DNA from: Macrotrachela quadricornifera
Taxonomy: Eukaryota > Rotifera > Eurotatoria > Philodinida > Philodinidae
Assembly (NCBI GenBank): GCA_022393335.1
Contig: JAJEKB010021317.1
Location: 1 to 64,000, forward strand
Direction: 5' to 3'
Length of the DNA stretch: 64,000 nucleotides
Shown here: piece by piece, positions 55,418 to 64,000 of the stretch
How the letters are laid out: every line of letters starts with the position of its first letter
Numbering within the stretch: the stretch's first letter is position 1
Position numbers and translations under genes: made by a program
The notes under the pieces: generated by a model
Told to the model about the DNA's origin: nothing
The model's database searches: none
What the model saw: only the letters and a program-made list of their open reading frames with translations

Positions 55418-57602
55418 ATTTGAATTATTTCTTGTATATATTGTAATTAATTCAATATTGTATTAAACTTATTATCATAAAATTTATTTATATACTACAC
55501 AAACAGTCCAAAGAAATAAAATCATTCTTCCTTAACATTATAGAAAACAAAAAAAAAAGTCTTATTCACAAGTTAATATGAATATTTATTTATCATCAAT
55601 GATTTATCTTATTATTGCCTATATATTCAATATTATTATTTATATTAGTCATATATTATTTACTAATTATCCTTCGCAAACATATATTCATACTTTTCGT
55701 TTTTTTTTCTACATTCACCTTGAAAAATATTTATATTATTTTCTTTCTCTTATTACATCATTATTAATATCACATTTAACTTTATAACCACTTTTCGAGT
55801 TTGAGTAAAATTTTGGTGTCAAACGTTGTTTAACTCTGATACTCCGATAAGAGTGTTAAAACTACATCTATTTTTCATAGGCTGCTGCTCTTATGAATAC
55901 CTTGCTTTCGTTCTCTATTCTTTGCACTGAATTATGCATTTCACATGTTTTGAAAAATTTTCTATAACTTCTATCTGTGCATACTTTTTCGTTTTTATCA
56001 AATTCTTGTGAAATTGAAGTGTATCATGATATATATCATGTCTAATATACATGCATGCAGTCCTCCTCTTTGAATGCCTTTGATAAGTAAAAAAAAACGC
56101 AGAAAGAAAAACAGTAGTTATCCTTTCATAAATTGTTTAAGAATATTAGCGGTTTTCCCTCTTTTTTTTCAAGTTTTAGACGCAGAAAACTCGCTCAAAG
56201 CCTCGCTTAGATCCCTGAAAATTTTTTTCTAAAGGTTTGACGACGCACGCATTCATTTATAAAGGTTAAAAAATTATTTAGTAAAAATTATGTTTTGGTC
56301 AAAAAAACCCATTGTGATGTTCGAAATCAGCTCCCTCGATTACCTATTATCAGCTGAGTTTCAGCTCAAAAGCGACGGAGCAGTTGGTGGCCTTCCATCG
56401 TTAGATGAAGTACTTGTATTTGTGATTGCTCAAGGAACAATTGGTCGATGTTTCGCAGTTTTGACGATAGGTGCATCGAACGAAGCTTTTTGCGTTTTTT
56501 ATCAGTGGAGACAAATAACTCAGGAAATGATCTACTGACACATGTGGATGGCTCAACAGATCATTTCGAGAGCAATGGTAAAATTATGATTTTTCAACAG
56601 ACTCCCGTTTAGCGCCAAACAATCAAACAAACTATTTATGTTTTGCTGATGCGCATCCTCGCTCTTATTTTCAGAAGCCCAGAAAGAGAATGCTAAAAAC
56701 TATCATATATTCTTTCTTTATAATTTCAATCATTGTCTTCTACTTTTTCTTAATATGAAAATATATATTTCGTATATAATTTATCAACGATGTTTTCAAT
56801 AAAAGTTAGCATTGATCAGGAATCGGTTCTCGAAAAATCAACTCTGTTCGATTAAACTTTTGTCAGCACACTAAATGTTTTGATTAAGAAAAATGAACAG
56901 ACCTCAATATTTTCTAAATCTCGTTTTCTTATTCTTTATGTGGGAAAAGATACATTACAGTGAATAAATTTTGAATAAAATAAGGTAATACTGACTTTCT
57001 ACGATTTTTTTCTTGCTAAGCTGGAGACATCAGATGAATCGGAAAACATATACAGTCTGTTTTGCATATAATTTCTCATTGGATGTGTTTTTCTGTAATC
57101 CATCAATTTTAATCGATAATCTTGACTCACTTATTTCTGATTTTCCTTTATTAGTATTGCAATAGACAGAGCACCAAATTTCTAATCAAACAATGTGCAT
57201 TCCATCTTCTTACGGATAATATTTTTCTCACTTATATTGTGTGATGAATCCTATCCCTCTCTGCAAGTTATTAAACGTACATCTGTACCTTTAAAAACCA
57301 AGATGATTAAGACATATGGTTTATATACAATACATTTTTTATTAGATCAGTATCAGAGGTCTCTTCTTTATTCTTTCGTTAGGTTCGTTTCTATTCGAAT
57401 ATTGAATGAATAAATGTGAACAAAGAGAACCAAAACAGAACAGAAGACGAAGAGGAGAATGCGCAAGGCGATTAGATAATAACAGACAAATTGATGTGAA
57501 GACATGTGAGCAACATGCCTGTAACAATCAGGAATAGGAATCATTTTTAAAGTAAATTGACAATAAGGAATCGAAAAAAAAATCAAATGAAATATATAAA
57601 TT
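55418..57602. other. AT-rich intergenic region
   Basis: Frames at 55578-55787 and 56290-56538 (+) lack any family signature. No inverted repeats were recognised. It lies between the 5' end of the ankyrin gene and the 3' end of the FG-GAP gene. Confidence 0.4.
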
Positions 57603-60600
57603 CTAACAGAGGTTCAAAAGAATTTTTATATTGTTCTTGCCATAAACTGCGACAGCAATGTCGTCCCAATCATCTTTGTTCAAATCTTTAAAGACGACCC
57701 AGTTTGGTCGAGAATCGTAGCCGAGTGGATACCACGTTTGATTGGTAAAAGTTCCATTACCATAACCAAAAAGAATGCATACATTATTCGTGCCAGAATT
57801 TGCCACCGCGATGTCCAATTGATAGTCTCTGTTAAAATCACCTACGGCGATTGATACCGGTTGAGAATTATCACCCATTGAATACGTTACTAAGGTAGAA
57901 AAATTTCCATATTCATATCCAATAAGCACAACAATGTTATTAGTCTCGGAGTTTGCTACCACAATATCTGTTAGAGAATCACCGTTAAAATCACCGATAG
58001 CTAATGATAATGGATGTGAATCAGTACCAGTTGAATATGTTATAACGTTTGAAAACATTTTGTTTCCATATCCGAGAAGTATGCCTATAGTATTGGTGCC
58101 ATAGTTGGTGATAGCAATGTCAAGATGTTTGTCATTGTTGAAATGACCAACAGCTACTGAGGAAGGATGAAAACCTTCACCGACGAAGAACGTCGTTTGT
58201 CCTCCGAAGGGTTTACTACCATGTGCAAGGAATACCCTAATAGTGTTATCACCATAAATGGTGATAGTAAAATCCAAGTGACCATCGTTGTCGAAATCAC
58301 CGACGGCGACGCTGTATGAAATAGAACCCTGCCCTAGTGGAATTGTCGATATATTGGCAAACGTTCCATCACTATAACCAAAAAATATTCCTACACTATT
58401 ACTAGCTTCATCGGTAACAATAATATCCAGATGATTATCATTATTGAAGTCACCGACGTTCACATTTACTGGATTAGAATTAATGCCAGTTGTATATATC
58501 TGTAAATTTCCGAAAGTACCATTGCCATACCCATAGAATACACCGACATTACTTGTACCGTAGTTTGCAACGGCAAGATCTAATTGTCCGTCTTTGTTGA
58601 AGTCACCAGCGATGGCATACTGTGGCGAGGAATTGTTGCCAGTGGAAGTAATCATTTGTTCTAGGAAACTTCCATTACCATATCCAAGAAATATGCCCAC
58701 GTTATTAATTCCAAGATTAGTGACGATTATATCTGGATGAGTATCATTATTGATATCGGCTACAGTAACCGAACTTGGACGAGAACCTGTACCAGTTGAA
58801 AATGTTATTAAGTTTCGAAAAGTTCCGTTTCCATATCCAAGTAATAAAGAGATACTATTTCCTCTATAATTTGCTGTGGTAATATCGAGACAATTGTCAT
58901 GGTTAAAATCACCTACGGCAATGAATACTGGACGACTGCCAGAACCAAGTGAATACAATATGGGCTTTGCAAAAGTTCCATCCCCATAACCAAATACTAT
59001 AGCAACACTATCATTGCCCCAATTTGCTACTGTAATATCTAGGTTATTATCGTTATTAAAATCACCAACAGCGGCGGACCAAGGATGTGACGCATCCACA
59101 TCTGAGTATGTCATTATTGATGTAAAAGTTCCATTACCATAGCCTAAAATGACACCTACATTGTTAGTATTATACAGTGCAGCGACAATATCTAAGTGAC
59201 CATCGTTATTGAAGTCACCAATAGCCACTGATGTTGGAGCTGCATTATTCCCAGTTTCACATGGTTTCTGTCTTGTAAAAAATGTGTAATTAAATCCAAA
59301 AAATATGCCAATAGTATTTGTTCCCTCATTAGCGACTACAAGATCTAAATAGTTATCATCGTTGAAATTACCAACTGCAAGAGCCCTCGGACTTGATCCA
59401 AAACCAGTGAAGTATGTTAGCTTTGTTGGAAAATTTTGTGTATCATATCCTAGAAGCACAATAATACTGGCATTTCTTGGATTGGTAACAGCAACATCAG
59501 ATCGATTATCTTGGTCAAAATCATCAATAAGAACATGTTGGGGATTAGAACCAGCACCAATTGAATATGTAATTTCATTAGCAAAGGTTCCGTTACCATA
59601 CCCAAGAAGTATACCAATGTTTTCACTTCCGGAATTGGCAACAACAAGGTCCATTTGTGTATCATTATCTAGATCGCCAATAGCAATTGAATATGGACGA
59701 GTACTCGAACCAGTTGAACATGTTATTGTATTTAAAAAACTTGCATAATAGTCTCCAAACATTATAGATACATTATTAACGATTGAATTTGCAGACACCG
59801 GATTCTGATGTGCAAGTAATATAGCGATATTGTTGGCACCATAATTGGCTACAGCGATATCTAATTGACCATCTTTATTAAAATCACCGATGGCAATTGA
59901 CTTAGGACTTGAGACAGAACCAGTTGAATAGGTTGCTTGTTCTGTAAAATATCCATAAGCATTTCCAAGTAATACACCAACATTGTTAGTATTGCTATTC
60001 GCAACAGCAAGATCTAGCGAATAATCGTTATTAAAATCAGCAACACTGATCCATAATGGAATAGAGTCTGAGCCTGTTGAATATGTCATCTGTGTACCGA
60101 AACTACCATTACCGAATCCAAAAAATACACTGACGTTGTTAATGCCAGAATTAGCGACGATAATATCCAAATGATTATCATTGTTCAAATAAACGAGGGT
60201 GAGCATATACGGAAGAGAATTAGTTCCAGTCGAATAACTTGTGAATAAGGCAAACGTTCCATTAATGAATCCCAAAAAAATAGCTATGTTACCAGCGACA
60301 AAATTGGCAGCGGCAATATCTAATCGACCGTCGTTGTTTAAGTCTCCAGAAGCTATCGATATCGGACCTAAATTTTGCCCAGTCGAGTATTTCATTAAAT
60401 TTCCGTACGTTCTATTTCCATATCCTAGCAAAATACCTATACTATTAGTGCCATAATCGGCAAAGGCTATATCGAGATGAGTATCGTCGTTGAAATCATT
60501 AACAATGACCCACTGCGGCACTGAGGAGTTTCCAGTAGAATGTGTCACTAATGTGGCAAAAGTTCCATTGCCATATCCGTATAATATTCCCACAGATTCT

Positions 60601-62580
60601 GTGTTAGAGATAGCGACAACAATATCTAGTCGTTGGTCATTATCTAAGTCGTTAACAGTAAGCGCATACGGATGCGAATTATACCCGGTGGAATATGTTA
60701 TTTGTTCTCGAAAACTTCCGTTTCCATATCCAAGAAATATACCAACATTGTTAGCAACAGAGTTGACAACAGCAAGATCAAGTTGAGTGTCGTTATCAAA
60801 ATCTCCAAGAGCGATTCGATAAGGAAGTGAACCCACTCCAGTTGAATACGCTGTTGGACTTTCTGATTGAATCATACTATATTCAAGAAGTACAATTACG
60901 TTATTTGTGCCAAAATTGACAACAGCTATATCTAACTGATTGTCATTGTTAAAATCACCGGCAGTCATTGCGCAAGGACCTGAGTCGATGCCAGTTGAAT
61001 GCGTTGTTGGTGTTGTAAAACTTCCATTACCATATCCAATAAATATACTTACATTGTTAGCATCATAATTCGCAACAGCGATATCTAGTTGATTGTCTTG
61101 ATTAATATCGCCAATAATGATCGAATAAGGACGAGATCCGGGAGAAACTGAATATGTCTTTTGTAATAGAAAACTTCCATTACCATAGCCTAAGTATATA
61201 CTGATATTATTCGTGCCAGAATTGGCCACAGCAATATCTAATTGCCCATCATTATTCAAGTCATTAATAGCTATTGCATATGGACCAGATCGTGGACTAG
61301 TTGAATAGGTTGATTGTGCTGTGAAACTTCCATTTCCATATCCAAGAAATATGCCAACATTGTCAGTACCATAGTTGGCTACTGCAATGTCTGGATAATG
61401 ATCATTGTTAAAGTCACCAATGGCGACGAAATAAGGAAAGGAATCGTAGCCCGTAGAATATGTTGTTCGATTTCCAAAAGATCCATTACCGTGCCCAAAA
61501 AATATACCTATATTATTAGTACCATTATTAGTAAAAACAATATCCAGCCAGTGATCATTATTGAAATCACCAATAGCGAGCGAAACTGGCTTAGAAGAGC
61601 CAGTAGAAAATACTGTATGACTTGAAAAACTTCCGTTACCATATCCCAGAAATATACCAATATTATGAGTGTCATAGTTAGTGACAGCAATATCCAAGTG
61701 ATTATCGTTGTTAAAATCATCTACAGCAACAGTAAGTGGTCTAGAACTATCTCCTGTGCTATACATTATTTGTGATGTAAAAGTCTCGTTGCCATAATTA
61801 AGAAATATACCAATGTTATTGGTACCGGAATTAACAACGACAATATCCAGCAATTTGTCATGATTAAAATCACCGACGGCAAGAAAATGTGGATGTGAAT
61901 TATATTGAAATGAAGCAACATCTATCACTGCTTCAAAGCTTGACTGGCATGAATGATCTAAAGAATATTGTTAAAATAAATCAGATGGACCATTTTTTTT
62001 TGAAAACGATGACAAGAAGAGAAGTACAATTTTCAATGTTTGCCACTAGCATATGTTTCTATATAAAAATCACTAGTTTTTTTTTAGTTAAATGTTTCGA
62101 TAGAATATTTTTTCAAAAAAAATTGAAGATATGTGAAAGTCAACTTGTAAACTCTCTAACAAATGAAACAGTCGAAATCTTTTTGTATAGAATCGAAAGT
62201 AGAGTTTTTTTAGTGATTGAATAGCACGAATATATATATGCAGAGCAACTTACTCTTTTTTGATGTTGTTAAACAAATTATTATAATACCAATAGCGATT
62301 ACTATACTTGTAAATGAAGCAAATGCAAAAATGGCTTTGGAAGATGGTTTCATATCCCAATAAATTCTTCTTTTATGTTTTTAAAGAAAAAAAATGCTGA
62401 TTAGGTTAAAATTGAAAGAATAAAAATATATGCTAACTTTAAAGACACGTGAGGTATTATCAAATTGTTTAAATTTGAATTTGCCGTTGTAATTAGGTTT
62501 TGTCGTGATGATGAACGAGAACGATTTTGTTCAGAATTTAGCTGTTCATCTGGAATATCCATAGGAGCCACTGTCGTCAT
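57603..62580 (-). CDS. Membrane-anchored FG-GAP/VCBS protein, 28 repeats
   Basis: On the - strand, exons 62580-62447, 62369-62254 and 61957-57603 join to about 1534 residues. The second junction (AAAAAGA|GTAAGT, TTCTTTAG|AT) is clear. The first uses a weaker CACGT|GTCTTT donor, so exon 1 is less certain. The N-terminal 56 residues are Ser/Asn-rich, then AIFAFASFTSIVIAIGIIII forms a membrane anchor (about 57-80), predicting type II topology with the large C-terminal part outside. That part is 28 consecutive units of about 51 residues with the pattern GDFNNDxxLDIAVANxGTNN...IFLGYGNGSF. This is the FG-GAP/VCBS type, where DxNxDxxxD loops bind calcium in beta-propeller blades. Most units carry NGS/NGT sequons. 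Unit 14 has about 19 extra residues. The ligand is unknown. Confidence 0.88.
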
Positions 62581-62760
62581 CGGAATCTACATGAAAGAAT
62601 TTTAATAGATATATTCTTGATTATTTTGTATTTATCACTGAATTGAAAAATCTGACAAATATCAACACGATTATTATAATTTATTATAGAGCATATCTCT
62701 GACTTTTAACTGAGAAATCAATAGTTTCGACTAGAATAGGTCATTTATCAGTTCTGAACT

Positions 62761-63247
62761 AGACATGATAACTAGGTGTTACAAAACAAAACAATCAAAT
62801 GATAGAGAAATGAATATATAACTATAACTATAACAACATAAACCTAATAATTATAACTTCATTATCATTAACTTCATTATCATTGACTTCATTAACTGAT
62901 GTTGATACATTTTTGAATGATGGTGATGACGGTGATGACAATAATGTTGATACACCAATACCATTCAAATCCAATAACAATATACTTACTATATTTTATT
63001 TTAATTACTCAAGTTGATGAGTGCTACTTTTATATAATAATGTATGAAAATTGTATAACTTGAGATTTTATAATAAATTTTAAACCATCATTCAAATATG
63101 TATCAACATCAGTTAATGAAGTCAATGATAATGAAGTTAATGATAATGAAGTTATAATTATTAGGTTTATGTTGTTATAGTTATAGTTATATATTCATTT
63201 CTCTATCATTTGATTGTTTTGTTTTGTAACACCTAGTTATCATGTCT
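62761..63247. mobile_element. Inverted repeat with 163-bp arms
   Basis: AGACATGATAACTAGGTGTT at 62761 returns inverted and ends at 63247. Both arms span 163 bases, with internal TTCATTATCATTAACTTCA-type tandem units. A second, overlapping inverted pair (ATGAAAATTGTATAACTTGA near 63045 and its inverse near 63365) shares the same spacer. It lies about 180 bases upstream of the FG-GAP start codon and could affect its promoter. The class is unknown. Confidence 0.7.
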
Positions 63248-64000
63248 TGTTTTTGGTTGCAAATGATCGTATAAGATCGAAAATTTCCATATTTTCTCAA
63301 AATATATACTAGTCATAAAAACTACATTATTTACATTATTTTCTTTAAAATTTATTATAAAATCTCAAGTTATACAATTTTCATACAGTTCTGAACTAGT
63401 TATACATGTTAAATATGAAAACAAAAATACTATCTCTCAAACAGAAGACTCAAACGATTCGATTATTACTAAATTGGATTATACATTCATACATTTCTTA
63501 ATACAAAAGAAAAAACTTTAAAAAAATATACATCAATTTATACCATATTCAAATAAAATGATTATTTAATGGTTACTGCTGATATTTTACCTTAATAATC
63601 AACAAACTTACATTATCCATGCTTTGTTTTTCTTTTGTGTATGTTGTTATTACAGATATGTTACTTATATCTATGACACACGTTTCGGATGATTGGACGT
63701 ATATCGTTCTTATATTGTTATCAATTCGATTTTTATTCGCAATTATCTTTCTTTCTGTCCCTATTTGATTCACAACACATGATTTCATTAGAAAAAACGA
63801 AGCGTAATATATATCATGTCTGTATAAAAGTAACATAATGATTTTTTTAAAAATTCTTACAAATGATCCTATACCGATAATTATTACGGTCTTACTTCAA
63901 TTCTTACGGATATCTTTGGTATTGACTAATAATTCGCAAACTAATTTTCGATAATAAGTGCAGTATGATGAAGTGAAAATTTTAATTTAGCAATATTATA
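63248..64000. other. Window end, nothing recognised
   Basis: An 87-codon - strand frame at 63573-63836 has no domain signature. It could in principle be part of an upstream exon, but no evidence supports this. Confidence 0.35.

Noticed and set aside
57603..61928. Many + strand frames inside the FG-GAP gene
   Set aside because: They are antisense shadows of a repetitive coding exon.

Overview
The window looks like a piece of an animal nuclear genome, most likely a bdelloid rotifer (inference, no search run). The grounds are a low GC content, very small GT-AG introns (53-60 bp in most genes), an intron-containing tRNA-Tyr(GUA), a large protein of tandem FG-GAP/VCBS repeats, a fukutin/LicD-like protein, an intronless bacterial-looking FAD monooxygenase, and a dense mixture of degraded DNA transposons. 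It is not bacterial: there are no operons or Shine-Dalgarno-led gene strings, and six gene-sized loci are spread over 64 kb.

Layout. 0-6.7 kb is repeat territory: a 2-kb foldback palindrome, smaller inverted repeats and a Tc1/mariner-type MITE. 6.8-10.6 kb holds a fukutin-like type II membrane protein and a two-exon SLC35A-type nucleotide-sugar transporter, both on the + strand. 11-19 kb is a transposon graveyard: a foldback with a piggyBac-type insertion inside one arm, a hAT relic, a DDE_Tnp_4/SWIM-like relic, a foldback with triplicated end modules, and a family of three hairpin repeats. 19.4-20.8 kb is the FAD monooxygenase (- strand). 22-42 kb is again almost all mobile DNA: a 1.7-kb palindrome, a hAT-ended palindrome interrupted by a 400-base assembly gap, a 47-bp satellite next to a foldback carrying a nested hAT element with a perfect 8-bp target duplication, a piggyBac-type remnant, a 3.2-kb long-TIR DDE element, a 31-bp tandem array and a MULE transposase relic. 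42.1-46.2 kb is a three-exon aspartate aminotransferase whose second intron is swollen by at least two MITEs. 50.3-52.4 kb contains two mariner relics. 52.7 kb is the tRNA-Tyr. 54.3-55.4 kb is a five-exon ankyrin protein (- strand). 57.6-62.6 kb is the three-exon membrane-anchored FG-GAP protein with 28 repeats (- strand). An inverted repeat closes the window.

How the genes work together. No pathway links the host genes. The fukutin-like protein and the nucleotide-sugar transporter are neighbours and both fit Golgi glycan assembly, which may be chance. The FG-GAP protein is predicted to be a secretory-pathway, N-glycosylated surface protein. The main story of the window is transposon biology. 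Palindromic elements record their own insertion history, because one arm preserves the empty site of what landed in the other. Several of them share a near-palindromic box, ATAGAGCTCGTCGAGCTCTA, that I cannot assign to a known family.
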